64,000 bases of DNA from Undaria pinnatifida (lineage: Eukaryota > Sar > Phaeophyceae > Laminariales > Alariaceae): assembly GCA_012845835.1 (NCBI GenBank), contig JABAKD010000025.1:19879932-19943931 (forward strand), written 5' to 3'. Of the stretch, positions 29,520-42,999 are shown piece by piece. Numbering within the stretch: position 1 is the stretch's first letter; each line of letters begins with the position of its first letter. Under the pieces are notes generated by a model. It was given only the letters and a program-made list of their open reading frames with translations. It had not been told where the DNA came from and ran no database searches. Both the position numbers and the translations under genes were made by a program.

Positions 29520-32200
29520 GGAACAGATAGATGTAGACGAGATACTTTTACAAAAAAATCAATACACAACTTCTTCAACTCTTTTCGTCGCGCGTGTGCC
29601 CCCATCTTTCCCTTTTTTGAGGATAAAATAAGCCCTTGATTGAGATGTGCTTCCCAGGGCGCGGGGGGCGGTGTTGTCTTGCGTGTTATAGTGTATTTTT
29701 ACTTTTATATTATACAGTAGACTATACATCAGATTCTATCATATATATGGATGGTGATCAGAGGTGAGATCTAGTCGAATTCACGTTTCATAGATAATCA
29801 TAATAGTACCAGGTAGCAAATAAATGTTTGTATGTATGGTAAAGAGAGACGATACACTACTTTAAGGTATAATAGGAAATTCGAATTCTTTCGGAACGAA
29901 CGGCATTTATTTATTTACGTACGCTGCACTTAAATCGGAGTGCAAAAAAAACAATACGAGGCGCTACGAAGAAAGATGGCATCTATCTATCTACGCTACA
30001 TTGCCGGAGGGCAAAAATGATGGTAACATGGTGATATTTCTATATATTATACTGTATGACAATAATAAATAGTAGAATACCTCTTTTATGCGCGCACCTA
30101 CGATGCATGTTTATACTGTACTACTGTCCATACCTCTTTGTAAACGATTAATAATACGACTATTAATATATGGTGAGCGCCGTTCGTCATGCGCTTCGTA
30201 TATATATTTAAAAATGTATTGTTGTCAATCTTGAGATTTTTTTCTCTTCCAATTCCAACGGCAACGAGAGCAACTTCAACAGCGTGCTTCTCCCCGGTGT
30301 CCATCACACCTATTGTATCAGGTAGGTACACCCATCAGCCATAAGAAAATGCTAAATAATGGACACCTTCCTCGCTATAAAATACACTTGAACAGCCAAC
30401 TAACTATACACTGAATGAAGAGAACCGTAAGAATCTTATTTTTTTACGTAGTAAATCATTTTCGCGACAAGGATGAAGGCATGCATCGTAGTCGTGGGGG
30501 GGAGGGGGGGACTGCATACTGATGATGATAGTATTGTAATAGTTTTTGCCATGATACAAGGTAGATATCAGTAGTAGTAGCAGCATGAATGATGAGCTTC
30601 AAAAATAATGTGGGTCACTCATAACCATTTAAAAAAAAAAAGAAAACGAGAACACCAAGGAAACTCCCAACAGAAAGGATGCCTGCTTATTTCATGACCT
30701 CATGCATACAATATCTATCTGAGTTTCAGTCTACTTTGTAGTGAGGGGAACTCGGGAGAAAGTGAGACCTTATTGAGGACACACACAACCCGTAATATGC
30801 ACGATCGGAGCATCACGCACACAGCTTGCAAAGATGAGTTTCGACCAAATCTTCGATCTCACAGCGGCAGGGAGTGTAGACTATTTTTTTTTTTTAAATA
30901 AAAATAAAAATTAATTGACGTCGTTAGAATAATTTTATAAAGTTGAACCAGATATTTTACGGGGGAATAGATGGGACCGCAGAAGGTACATCATGTTTGG
31001 AATAGTGTACCCACACCGAGGGGTCCCCGAGTGTATATGATATATATATACCCTTCTAAATAGATGTATATTTATTTTCGGGTTTAAACAATTATTCTGC
31101 CCACCAGTGCCCACACCGTTCATGATTGTACATACTACTTACTGCCTGTTTGTGGTATCGTGTCTCAAATGATTTTGTGTCGTAAACATTTGTTTTTTCG
31201 TACTGAGTGGTGTTTTTTGTTGATGTTTCTTTTTTTTTTTTTCTTGTGTGTGTGTGTGTTTTTTTCTCATTTTTGCCGAATAATGGACAGTCTACATACA
31301 AGCGCCAACACAGTCATACCATCATGCGCTACACTTCCGGTACTGCTTGCATGTGTGATACTCGTAGGAAACATAAGACGCATCATGCACGCACTGCTAT
31401 AACGATACCTACCTGTGATTTCACGCATACACGAATTTCGCTTATCACCGGCACACACTACACACAGAACAGGCGTACATGCCGCGCATGCAAACGCACC
31501 AAATACCATACATAATTCCGGTATCACAGAACACGCACACACAATCTATTACTATACTACTGGTATGTTTACCATTTCTTCACGGTCACAGCTCTACGTA
31601 TAACACAGTTAGTGGACTCATGCTACGTACGTGCGGTAGATAGAGCTGGCGACGCGTGCTAGGATAATAATACAGGCAGCAATTTGTGGCCAAATTATTT
31701 TCCGGAAGACGAGAGGCTCCTGATTATTGATGCAAAATGAATGGTCAAAATCGTCGGGACGTCATTCTTGTTTTTCCAGTCAGTAAGATTATTTTGTATA
31801 CTACTATTAATACCTGGGTCATGGGTTGTTCATCGGACTGCACTTACTTTCGGTTTGCTCAAAATCAGTTCGGGGTGAAAGAAGGTATAGAAATCCTTAC
31901 TTCAGTGATGAGCCTCGGGAAAAATGTGGTGCAGTACCTCTTCCTACCGTACATAGCATGGTGTATGTGTCGTGCACCGAAGTTTTCTGAATGAAGCGCG
32001 TAAATTTTGGGAGCTCCATATCCTCCACCCCCAAAAACTGATTTCGAAAGAGAAAAACCAAAACTCGCATATACATTATCCCGACGAACAAATCCGATGG
32101 CCTTATAAGTCCAAAAAAACGTATTGCGAATATAAAAACGAAAATTCGACGATTTCGGGTGAAGGTACACCGTGCTGCAGAAAACGATTGAACCAATAAG
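29520..32200. other. No gene recognised; A/T-rich with R2 fragment
   Basis: Contains an R2 fragment at 30770-30870 (GCTTGCAAAGATGAGTTTCG, AAATCTTCGATCTCACAGC). Small frames lack splice context. Blocks around 31850-32000 resemble 19125-19225 and 20100-20170 in inverted or diverged form. Confidence 0.35.
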
Positions 32201-32223
32201 TGCCATAATACTATTCCCCGCTT

Positions 32224-32610
32224 CTATTTATCGTAGCACGCGTCAGTGTTAACGTACGGCCTTGCGGCGGGAGGTTTTTGGCATGAATTCTCCCTTGTAT
32301 CAGCGCCTGCGTTCCCCTTCCTTTCGACAAAGGTTTGCCTCGCTATACATGGTGCCTTTTCTGTGGTTTGTTTGCCGTAGAGCCTTTTCTGTCCCCCCAC
32401 CCCCCGCCGCACCGGCGATACACGCGACAGGTTTTTGATGGAGGTTTGCCTTGTTGTAGAGTCTGCTTTCCCTTCAACTAATTGCTTTTCTTCGCGTTTT
32501 CCTGGCTCCATAGCCAGGCCGTTAGAGGTGTGGGTGTGGGTTTTGAGGAGCCGCATGTTCGACTCATCATGGTCTAGTTCGTAGAACCGGAGTTTCTTCG
32601 AATCTCCCAT
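32224..32610 (-). CDS. Unassigned 128-codon ORF
   Basis: A complete ATG-to-stop minus-strand ORF in otherwise stop-rich A/T sequence. It is charged and Lys/Thr/Glu-rich (starts MGDSKKLRFYELDHDE, later KREEKQLVEGKADS). Two imperfect internal repeats start ARQTF and TRQTS. The stop lies in TATTTATCGTAGCACGCGTC, which recurs at 22540 and 20975, so the ORF may sit in a mobile element. No family recognised. Confidence 0.25.
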   Translation of the reverse strand: MGDSKKLRFYELDHDESNMRLLKTHTHTSNGLAMEPGKREEKQLVEGKADSTTRQTSIKNLSRVSPVRRGVGGQKRLYGKQTTEKAPCIARQTFVERKGNAGADTRENSCQKPPAARPYVNTDACYDK

Positions 32611-32636
32611 ATTTCTGCATAATATGAGGCGACTAC

Positions 32637-32890
32637 TGTTAAGGTACGGCCTTGAAATGCCTGCAATTATCTTATTTGATAGGTGATTGGGCGTTTTCGT
32701 ATGACATGTTGGCGTTATCAGGAAATGAAACCGAGGCGTGCGCCTTGGGCTCTCAGTTGCTATCCGGGGCTCTGTGGAAATAGTAAAGCTTCTTCTCTCT
32801 ACTACGTACGGCTAAGAAAATGATTACTCACCGAGGACCCGTTCATTAGGCAGACCTGCAGGGGACACTCTGTGTCCCCACCCAATACCA
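32637..32890 (+). mobile_element. Solo-LTR-like repeat R1, copy 4
   Basis: Starts TGTTAAGGTACGGCCTTG and ends GGGGACACTCTGTGTCCCCA, itself a palindrome. More diverged than the copy at 25531. Confidence 0.6.
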
Positions 32891-33949
32891 CAATAAGATC
32901 AGTGTGTATAACGCACCGCCTTGCTGGGACGAATTGTATCCAGTAACCAACAACGATTTTATAGACGACCGGTATTATAGAAGCAGTAGATCTTGCCACG
33001 CACGCACTACCTCTCTCTGGTATTCTATCAAACAAATGGTTGATGCACACTGGGCACTAGTGATAGACGAAGGGGTTTATCCCTACATTGGTTGATTGGG
33101 TTTCAGTGTGTTTCAGTGTGGGGTAGGGATAATAGAGGGGGGATACACCAGTCAGTATAATTCCAAGTGTATGCCAACCATCCGTTTTATCGAAGAAGTG
33201 GTAAGCTATACGCTCGGTATAGAGAATGGTAGAGTGCAAGCAAACAACGCCGAGAGCGACGCGCCCGTAGAAATATCTCGAAAAATCTTAAAAAGATCCC
33301 GACGATATCTTAGAAGATACCGACCAGATCTTCTCCCGAAAAAAAACTCACTTTCGTTACGTGTGTGCCCCTCCCTCCCTCTCGTTTCGGAGAAAATTGG
33401 CCATGAAATTCATCACCCCCCCCCCCCCCCCCCGCCTCGGACGATCTGTAATAAATGACCTGCCGATTTCATCGACGACCGGTGTAGAAAAGATCGGACA
33501 GAGCAGACAAAACAAACGATACAGCCACGCGCCCATAGAATTATCTCGACAGTATCTACATCAAGATGTCGACGAGATCTATCTTCGGAAAGCCGCCATT
33601 TTGTTTTTGTTTGTGCCCCCCCTCCTCCATAGTTTCGGAGGAAATTGGCTCCGAAATTCGTCCTCCAGGGAGAGTATTATTGTATGATATTATGCATACC
33701 AGGTACATTACTAACTGTCCTATGTAACATATACCGTGTATACTGCCGTATACGGTATTATTACTACCACCCGTCCGTGCTTGCTTCCTACGATCGTATG
33801 AGATCACACTTACTTGCCGGCAGCGTCGAACAGATCACATGCATCCGTCTTTAATAATGTGATCTATCGATCTATCTATTATTGTGATCTCAGGTCAGAT
33901 ATATACTACTGCTGTAGATCTCCGAGCAATGTGTATGATCTGGTCTACC

Positions 33950-34275
33950 CGTCATAGTCAGGGTCTTCGCACACTGCCTGCGCGGTCGTCTTTTGAAATG
34001 CTTTCGTTCGTAGATTTTTATCGCACAGGGGTGTGAAGGCGCCGATGTGTGCGAAGTTATCGATACCTGTGCGGAAATTGAGTTGATAAATAAGTTGGTT
34101 CTTCAACATAACGCACACCCCTGTGCGATGACCCCGATCCGTGCGATTCTGAACGAAAAAACAAAGCGGCAATGTGGGGTGCCTTGGACGAACACCCCTG
34201 TGCAATGACCCCGATCCGTGCGATTCTGAACAAAATCAAAGCGGCGATGTGGGATGCCTTGAACGAACACCCCTG
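33950..34275. repeat. Tandem repeat of about 84 bp and related blocks
   Basis: ACACCCCTGTGC-ATGACCCCGATCC then GTGCGATTCTGAAC repeats at about 34124 and 34191, with a partial third. The preceding block (CGATACCTGTGCGG-AATTGAGTTGA) resembles 35155-35222. Minus-strand frames across it are repeat-derived. Confidence 0.8.
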
Positions 34276-35778
34276 CGTGCCAGACTCCCGACATGAGCGA
34301 CGCTGATCAAACCACACCGCACAACCAGCATTTTGTACAGCTTGCTGCAACTTGATGACATGATCACAACACAACCACACAACGAACACTCACGACTGCC
34401 CACACGACGTGCGTGGCCGAAGGATAAGTATGTATGGCATTTCCCAATATTGTCACATTACTCCGAGTGGGGGATGGATGCGCGGTTGGTCGGTGTTGGG
34501 AAGCGTGCCCCTCGTGGATTCCGGTGTCTTTGGTTGGTCTCTCCTCAATGACATGGCTCCCTGGCTAGGCTCAAAGCTTACTATGGATTATTTCCCTAAA
34601 CAGAATGCTAAAATACAGACATAACAGGGCTAGGCAGGGTAGAGCACGGTAGTGGGATTCGGGGCGTCCTGCTTGTCCCATCATCGTCTCACCTACATGC
34701 AGTGGTATCGCCCAGATCTAGATGATGGCCTTGACGTGAGTGTGACATCTAATATCACGTGGTTTCACCTCAACCATGACGTGGTTTCACATCGAATCTA
34801 TAAACTATACCCCTACGGAGAGCACCCCGTTACAATATCCTACCACCGGTATTTCGTAGTACGGGGTGGTTGTGGCAATGTGATCTCGTGTGGTTTAGAC
34901 GTGGTTTGGCCTCGTGTGGTTAGAACGCGTTCGTTATCGGTCGAGTGGATAATGTGTGCCGACTTGTTTCAATGGAAACAGTAAAAATAAACAAGAGATC
35001 TTGAAAGAAAAAAACGACCTTACTTGCACATGAGCACCGCTGCGGTGCCAACGATCAGCTGTGGAACCCACGATACAAGCTCACGCAGTACAGCATTTTC
35101 TGTAGTGCGCAAACCGCTGGATAACAAGTGGTATATTGCCCAATCTCGCCGGAGGTATCGGGGTCTTCGCACCCCTGTGAAACGGAGACGCCGATACCTG
35201 TATGATAATCGAGTTGAATAATTTGGAACCCACTTTTTTTCCGCACCCTCCGTGCCAAGACCCCAACCCGGGCGGAGACGCCCATCCATGCGAAGATCGC
35301 GCCTCTTACGGGTACTCTGTATGTAGATCATGTTGCCAGGTAAAAGAGCTGGATGATATCAAAGATCTAGCACATACACATTTCTTGGATTGGATCTATC
35401 TGTGCTACAACATAACAGCACACATATTATCTTGCACAATATAGTTTAATGACAAAGGTATATAAACGACAGAGGTATAGATATCGGATGCAGGTGATCC
35501 TGGGGTTAGATTTGTCCTGCACAAAGTCTGCAAAACACACCTTTCACCCTTTTCTAACCCCTAAAATTATCCCATGCTAAGTCCAAGTGTTTTGTCCCCA
35601 TGTCGGGAGCGCGGTGCTAAAAGGGTCAACGGGTTTACCACTGGAAGCCCCTTTCGGCGGCAAAATTGCTTGGATTCAGTACAGGGAGGGTTTTCCGGGG
35701 TTACAGATACACGATCTAGACGATCTGTATGATCTATATGATCTAGATAGTGATCTGTTTGATGTGTGCACACCTCAC

Positions 35779-35913
35779 CTGTAAACCGCGCTCTACTTCC
35801 CACGCCTCTTTTTGGCATTCCAGCTGCTCTCGCTTAAACGTGTCTTCTCCTTCTTGTAGCTCTGCCATTCGACGTAGGGCTGCATGCCGAGACCTGCGAT
35901 GTTCAAGAGCCGA
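35779..35913 (-). CDS. Gene B, internal exon (coiled coil)
   Basis: Minus-strand exon of exactly 45 codons with a textbook acceptor (C-rich tract then TTGCAG|) and donor (TTACAG|GTGAGG). Phase 0 on both sides. Pieces: SALEHRRSRHAALRRMAELQ and EGEDTFKREQLECQKEAWEV then ERGLQ. Strong charge and regular Leu/Met/Val spacing indicate a long alpha-helix or coiled coil. The other two frames contain stops. The upstream partner is the exon at 40856-40975; the downstream partner may be 18072-18164. Function unknown; cytoskeletal or ciliary coiled-coil proteins are only a guess. Confidence 0.65.
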
Positions 35914-35929
35914 CTGCAACCCCCCCCGA

Positions 35930-35947
35930 AAAAAAAAAAAAAAAAAT
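35930..35947. repeat. Poly-A tract
   Basis: Homopolymer upstream of the gene B exon on the minus strand; with the C run it forms part of the polypyrimidine tract. Confidence 0.8.
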
Positions 35948-36109
35948 GCTTCGGAGTCGTATGTTTTTGTTTTTCTGTTTCGCTCGTATTTTCTTGCGGC
36001 GTCTCATCAAGTAGTAGTGGTACTAGTAGTACTAAAGTATTAAAAGTACTAGTAGCAGTTGCAGTATATATAATAGCAGCAATGAGTGGCAGTGGTAGAA
36101 AATTAGTAG

Positions 36110-37290
36110 CCGCAGTGTAGTAGATTCTAGACCGTATTTTTCGCGAAGTATCGTAGCGATATCATCAGCGTCGTAGTATTACTGAGTAGTATTACTTGTA
36201 CAGAATGTTACCAAGCATAGTGACACTTCGAAGTATACTCGTACTACTGATTAATAACAAACCGGGGGGGGGGGGGATGGAAGCCACCTGTGACCGTGGC
36301 TTGTCCAGAAGATCGCGGAGGGTAAATCCTTGCACGAATTGAGCTGAAGAGTACAAAAAGGATCAATATTTTTTTCTAAACCCAGTTAATAACAAATCAA
36401 AAGTAGTATGCGTTCAAGTGTGGTGAGCTTCTTCTATTTATTTTATCCCCATCCGCCGGACACGATAAAAAATAAGGGGTAAGATATATAGTAGTAGTTT
36501 GTTGTTATGCGAAGTATATACAACAGGAAGAGGATCTACGGTCAGGAATATGAATGATAGTAGCACTACATTCTGGCATTATTCCCTCGACTGATACCAT
36601 TATCAGCCAGTCGGTGTTAACTATCCATATTTACGGTATAAAACAGTTTTTCATCATCTTTTTTTCGGGCCATGAGGCCATTGCGTGCAGCATGAATGAG
36701 CTTCAACATCGTTTACTCAGGGAAACCAACAGTTATTTATTGTCAATGTTATTGTTGAAGCCATCATATTATAAAAAGCCCGAGAAAAACACCGAGCGCA
36801 GCGAGGGGACGGGGACGGGGGGGGGGGGGGGGGGGCGGGGGGGGGCGAATTTACCGCATTTCTGCCGCATTATTAATAATTGATATTGTTGATGAACTGC
36901 CGCCGACATAATGGTTGAGTGGTTGAATATGTAAATCCAGGTATTTGATAACAGTTGGGTGTTCAATGATATTCCCACTGCGAGACTTTTCCGGCTCTAT
37001 TTCCAAGCAATCTGTCTCAACGTCTCTGTTTATATAGCGTCTATATATCGCGGCCATTTCAAAAAGGGCCCTACAAGGCTAGTACACAACACCTGCCTGT
37101 ACCACAGTACCTGGTAGTAACAAAAGGCCAACTAAACAATAGTTTAAAAGTGAGAAGATCAGGCTGATAATTATTATACAGGAGAACAAGAAATTCGAGA
37201 GCCGTTGTACTGAAGTTTACCGTAGAACCCACCCTTTTCCAGAATAAGAAATCCAGCCGGAGCCAGCGTGCCTGTTTCTTATTAAGTCTC
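36110..37290. other. No gene recognised
   Basis: A/T-rich, with poly-G tracts at 36264-36275 and 36809-36845. Lies in the gene B intron between 35913 and 40856. Confidence 0.4.
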
Positions 37291-37319
37291 CTGTACCGTG
37301 TATCTTAGTTCAAAGAAAC

Positions 37320-37690
37320 TCGCCCCAAAATCGCACGCAACAGGTGGGTGCAGATGTTGTGGCCAGAAACGGATCCCAACCGATTTTCCTATAACTACGT
37401 GTTGTCTGTCCTCAATCAAACACTTGGGCGCGGGATAGTCGCACAAGAACGATCCCGCTCCATTTCCCAAAAAATGTTCTTTGCCCGCTAAGGCCTTAAA
37501 AAACTTCGGCGGCGGAGGGTTGAAAGAATGGTCGGTCCTCCTCCACGTTGCCAACAAAAAATGTTGTGAGTCCTCCAAAACTTGGGCGGGATTCATTGCT
37601 GCAAAAACGATCCCATACTAATTTCGAGTTGTCTTCTTGTCCTCAAAAACTTTGGGGCGAAACTGTCGCAAAAAATAAAAACATGACTCT
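37320..37690. repeat. Degenerate tandem repeat, about 95-115 bp
   Basis: Three units with GTC(G/C)TC-AAAACTT-GGGCG-GATT and AA-AACGATCCCA blocks. On the minus strand each unit can be read as related peptide (for example AQVLEDSQH, PKCLIEDRQH, PKVFEDKK), but stops intervene. Confidence 0.5.
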
Positions 37691-38682
37691 GGACGACGCA
37701 TCACACCCTGATGATGATCCCAAAATAGTGGCGGAACTACTGCGCAGTCATACTGATGATCCCGCCCTAGATATTTTCGAGTAATAGGTTGGATCTCAAA
37801 AGAATGTGCGCGCCGTTCCGGAGAACACACATAATAATAACGCCGCTCTGATGCACACAAAAATTCACAGGTGACGGCGTGGTTGATACTTTTCGTGTAA
37901 ATAAAACACGCAACAAACAAACGCCGAAACATGCGCAGTATAGTCTATACATACATACGAGAGGTGACATCACTACTAGTTATTATGTCGTCTTCTATGA
38001 TGACTTGATTGAGCAGTAGATGCCTTGGGTTGTTGACGTGAGCAGATGGCTTGGTTTTGATGACTTGATGAGTAGACGACTTGAGAGGGGAAAAGCGTCA
38101 ACAAGAAATGACGACTGCTCGTATGTATACGAGATCGACCGGGCACACACGCCGCCTATAGCTGGGGGGTGGCATACATTTGTGTTTGGTGTTCGAGCTG
38201 TACGCGTACGATATCATAAAATATACAACACGGTAAAAGGAGTGGTTGGTGGTGTGACACATAGCCTACAAACATGAATCCTGCACATATACGGCTGAGC
38301 GCTCAAACTTCTCGTCGTGTGAATACTACTCGTCGAGTACATACTGTTGATCAGACCAGCCTTTCTTGTGATTATTGTTGTCTGAGATGGCTATGTCCAA
38401 GCACCCAAAGCTAACACATTGATTGATTGATAGGGAATCGATCTTTGTTGGCTCGAACCTTGCGCGAAACAGACCGGCTTGCTGGGTTGTGTGTGTAACT
38501 ACTGTGTTCACTCGTACCCTATCGTACTCGATTCTCAAAAGTGTTTGTGGGTTTCGCTGGGACACCGCGTATTATAAAGCCAAGTGGCGCAGGATTCCGA
38601 GCGTACGGCTGCAACATGTCACGTGTTGTCGCGTGTTACATGCGCGTTATGAGCATGGGCGAGTGGTCCTCCTTTTTCAGAG

Positions 38683-38796
38683 TCCCAGCATTAACAAAAC
38701 GCCTGCCATGGAAAGTCAGGGGACACGGGGACACCAGCACCACGGCGGCGATACGAAACTTTCGGGCATGAAGTGCGCAGACGAAGACAACTAAGG
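38683..38796 (+). CDS. Possible terminal exon, unassigned
   Basis: After a good acceptor (CTCCTTTTTCAG|) the plus strand reads SPSINKTPAMESQGTRGHQ then HHGGDTKLSGMKCADEDN and stops at TAA. The acceptor and composition are the only support. It would lie antisense within the gene B intron. Confidence 0.2.
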
Positions 38797-40855
38797 TTGT
38801 ATGGTGGACCGCTTCGAACTAGGACGTGCGCGTTGTATCTTTTGGAGCTGGCAGCATCCAATTGGAGCAATAACAAACGCATACAGACGGCAAATACGCA
38901 TACATGCTACGCGTACGGTAGAAAAGAGGTGCGCACACCGGCATTTATTTCCCTTCTGAGGCTCAGAACCCCGAGTTCTGAGGCTCTCTTTTTTTTTCTG
39001 AGGCAAAAACTGATAGTTTTTCTTTCGTGCGTGTGTGTAAACTCAAAAAGGACAACCCGGTAAACGAAACGCATGGCCTACGTGTACAAAATAGAGCATT
39101 TTGAAACTGAAAATGACCATCCGCAGACCAGTTTGGGTGAAGGAACCCTGTCACTCAGACAATATTCTTCGGCAAATAGTGGCACCTTTAACCTATCAAG
39201 CGTCGAAAAAAAACGGGAATCCTTGCATCACCTCTGCAATCGTTATTCTCCACAGGCGGCGGTCGGCGAACGGAAACGGGGGGGGGTGGATTCACTTCCT
39301 AATCCGGCATGCACGAAGTGGGGGTAGGCTGGGCCCCGGGTAGACCGTGTCGCGCTACTCGTACTCCTATGATATTATCAAGAAACATTCAATTTTAAAG
39401 TCAAGAAAAAATAATGATTCCATCATAAAAATATTCTCGCAAAGCAACCAGAATGTCATATTTCCGGTCCATGTAGTACCTGGTATTCTCCACTCCTCAA
39501 ATCAAGGAAGTTTCAGTATACAATTTACAGAGGGCACCCACCTACTGCTGATGTAATAATAGTTAGCAATCTGAGCCCAAGGCTGGACTTTTAACATTTT
39601 TTGTTTCTTGTTTTTGGGCCTTTTGCTGAGCCCACTTCTTATTGTGAGCTCTTTCTTATTGTCAGCGGACAAAGGCCCCCCGTTTCCCATTTTTTTTTTT
39701 CAAATGAAAATTGAGTCAGCCGGGCGACCCGAAGGCATCGGAGCTTTCGCACAGGGGGGCAAAACGGTCTTTCTTGCCAAGACATGTCGCAGCGGAGGCC
39801 CAGCCCCGACTCTTTTTCGTATTTCCCGGGAAAATCCTCAGCGTGGGCTTTTTATTGCCCTGGTTTCCTATAGGATGTACTAGCTACGAGCACAAAAATC
39901 ACAAAGGGGAGGGAGGGGGTAACAGCCCGGGGGCACCGTGTGGTAGAAGAGAACGGCGAGGAGACGGCACGCAAGAGGGTGCATTAACGCTGTTTCGGAG
40001 CAACTTGACTCCTCCAGGAAAATTCCTTGGGTTCGAGTCGCTGCAGACGTACTGCACCCATATAGATAGGCTTACGGTCTTTGGGTGGACGGCCGACGAC
40101 CGCTGTGCCCGACCCGTGCGCTACCCCCGACCAGAAACCTAGCTCCAACCATGACGCTATGGTGGGGATGACTCATGCTTGGATGCCGTGGCTTGCGAAG
40201 GTTCTAGGTTGAAACGGCCGGCGTGGGTGCTGTTATTGGGAAATTACGCGCTGCCCACAGAATTTTCCCGAAAGGTGTAGCCTAAAACTCATTATTAGCA
40301 TGTACCGCGGCGGACAGGGTAACAAGGCAACCGGACGACTACAGCAGTAGTAGGCGAAAAACTCCCCGTCAATATCGCTATACTCATTCTGCAACATGCC
40401 GTGGCGCTGCTTCGACTTCGATTTGTTTTTTTGCCCGAGTCTTGGTTGCGACTGGCGAGCTTGTTGCTGGCGGGTGTTCGTTTCGTGGCCTGTGTTTTTT
40501 GGCGTTTATTGTTTGGTTTTTGTGCTGATTGTCTACCGTATGCCATCCTGGGAGGCGCGACGACGATACTACCACCGCCGTGTCTAAAAATGCTATATTT
40601 ATTTTGTGATGCAAAGCATTGTCGCTGCCTCGTAGTCCGTCGCCGTAAAGCCTGCACTTTCTGCACACCAGCTATCTCTCTTAGCAAGAATGAACAACTA
40701 TATTACACTGCATGTACTGGATGTGGATGGGTATAATAGCAAGCAACCCTGTACCTTTTTTTATTTATTTATCCTCCAGCGGATGGGGAAAAATAAAGCT
40801 TAAGCTCACCACACTTGTACCCTTTTATATATCTTACGATATAAACCCCCATCAC

Positions 40856-40975
40856 CTTGTCCAGTTGCTTCATCCTCTCCTGGAGCTCTCTGTACCTCTC
40901 CCGATACTCGGCATCCTTTTGCTCGCGAAACTCAGCTCTTTTCCTCACGAGGACGGTCTGTTGCTCGAGCAATTC
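40856..40975 (-). CDS. Gene B, internal exon (coiled coil)
   Basis: Minus-strand exon of 40 codons between TCATCCAG| and GACAAG|GTGATG, phase 0 on both sides. It reads ELLEQQTVLVRKRAEFREQ then KDAEYRERYRELQERMKQLD and K, a classic coiled coil with hydrophobic heptads. It joins in frame to the exon at 35779-35913. The downstream flank shares the short block GGGGAAAAATAAAGCTT with 2670-2700 and is noncoding repeat. Confidence 0.65.
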
Positions 40976-41633
40976 CTGGATGATCAACGCAAGCACGGAC
41001 ACAACAACAACAAGATATTGCCCAGTTCAACAAAAAGCCTGCATACAATACGACGATATAATAATGGGGTTGTCGCAAGCCAAAAAGAGGGGGGCGCGGG
41101 GGACTCTTGAAAACGAAGTTGGAGAGAAAAACGAGCCGGTAACCCGCCAAGCAAGTGACAAAAACCAGCTCAAACGAGTATATAGTTTTTTTTCTGTACA
41201 TTTTTGGGCGCAGCGTAACAAAAAATACAATCCGCTTGTGACGGTGCACAGCTCGAAACCGAAAGGCAGCGAAAGCTCACTATCCTAGAGAGATACAGGG
41301 TAGCCCCAAAGGTGAGCTCCCCACCGCGCACCCTTGGTCATCTACACGAAAATAAGAACTTCGAGACGATGCAGTCGTTATACTCTTGTTGTGTTGGACC
41401 GATATTCGTGTGGAATGCAACCGTTTTCGAGTAAGAAACCCAGCATGGACTTCTCGGCATTCCTGTTTCTTGATGTTTTTCCAACGGCCGCGTCTGACAA
41501 GAAACTGAAGAGCTATCGGCTTTAAGCTACTGTTAAGTACCTTCTTTTGAGAAACTGTGGGTACATGCAAACGGGGCTCCAGCAGAAAGATAGTACAGCT
41601 CCACGAGCGTCAGCCCACGGGCAAGAAACTGCA

Positions 41634-41760
41634 CCCACCCACCCACCCACCCACCCACCTACCCACCCACCCTGACCCGCCCTGACCCAAGCCCACGAGC
41701 AAGAAACTGCACCTACCCACCCACCCACCTACCCACCCATCCACCTACCCACCCACCCTG
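41634..41760. repeat. CCCA/CCTA tetramer array
   Basis: (CCCA)n with CCTA variants, broken by CTGACCCGCCCTGACCCAAG. A duplicated block (CAAGAAACTGCACC) flanks it. Confidence 0.9.
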
Positions 41761-41924
41761 ACCCACCGAAAACAAGAAACTGAGGCTTACGCGTTTTTGG
41801 GAAAGCTCTGAGCGTATTCACGCGCAAGAAAAACATGCGCTCAGTGACGGGTGCTCGACTTCCGTAGAAAACCCGCACGAGACACGAAGGTACGTTTGGT
41901 CGCCGCCATTGCGAAGGGTCAGGT

Positions 41925-42120
41925 CAACCCCCCGCATTCCAAGAAGCCACGCTGTCGTCTACATTGCGAAATGTCAGATATAGCCCCCCCCCCCCCCCCG
42001 CGCATTCCAAAAAACGCCACGTTGTCGTCTACTTTGCGAAATGTCAGATATAGCCCCCCCCCCCCCCCCCGCATTCCACAAAAGCCACACGTTGTCGTCC
42101 AAATTGCGAAAGGTCAGGGC
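41925..42120. repeat. Tandem repeat of about 69 bp with C tracts
   Basis: Three units with GCATTCCA-AAAGCCAC then TTGTCGTC and TTGCGAAATGTCAGATATAG followed by a C run. Noncoding. Confidence 0.85.
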
Positions 42121-42999
42121 TCACTTTGTGTTTTGTCGACGGGACCGCAGAAGGTCCTGCAAAAACACAAACGAAACCAAAACGTGGATACCTCTTCATT
42201 TCTGGCCTGAAGGGGGGGAGGGCGACCCCCATCCGCGTAGCTCGCAGTTATGTGTTTCTTGTTTGTGGGGCCCGTTGAGTAAAATATAAGAGCTGTGAGT
42301 CGGCAAGATTTCCCAACTAACAACTACTCGGTAGCTGTCACTAGCCAATTACCTTACTTTACTTGGCAAGTCGGCGGGCAAATCCAGCTGATGGCCAGCC
42401 GACTTGCCGACTGAAGCCAGGCGAACGAAGAGAGCCTAATAAGCGCCTCCTGGCCGAATGCCCCTCGCCCAACAAAAGAAAAACGTGTATCCCGCATTGA
42501 ACAATCTTTCCTACTAGTATGGAAACCCAACACGTCGGAGAGTCGGCATCGTCGGGAAACGACAAAATAATTGTCCGACAAACAACCAATAGGTGACTTG
42601 AGTCGTACTGACTCACACAGCTCCGCTGAACGAGAACTACTGCTTATATGTAGTTATTGATTTGGTGTTCGTATGCGTCGATTGGTTATGGGTGGCAGCT
42701 CATTACATAGGCGGCGACGACAAGTGCTGCCGTAGTGGTAGTTCACGGCCCAAGGGCTTGCTCTTCTGCTACTACTGTCTTTTGGCGGGAGACACCTTAT
42801 TTTTGCTATACAGAGTACGGTACAAGGATGGATATTATACACACAGCTGATAGACTACTGGGGTACATGTCACACCATCACTATCGCAACAGCGGACAGC
42901 GAATAAAGCTAGCTACTTCTACTACTGCTGCAACTACCGCGTAAAAAAAGGTACCGGTAACACTGTTGTATCAAAGGTCGCACAAGTCTGGCATCTATC

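Noticed and set aside
35024-35120. Minus-strand exon candidate (ENAVLRELVSWVPQLIVG) before CAA|GTAAGG
   Set aside because: No acceptor gives a phase compatible with the neighbouring gene B exons.
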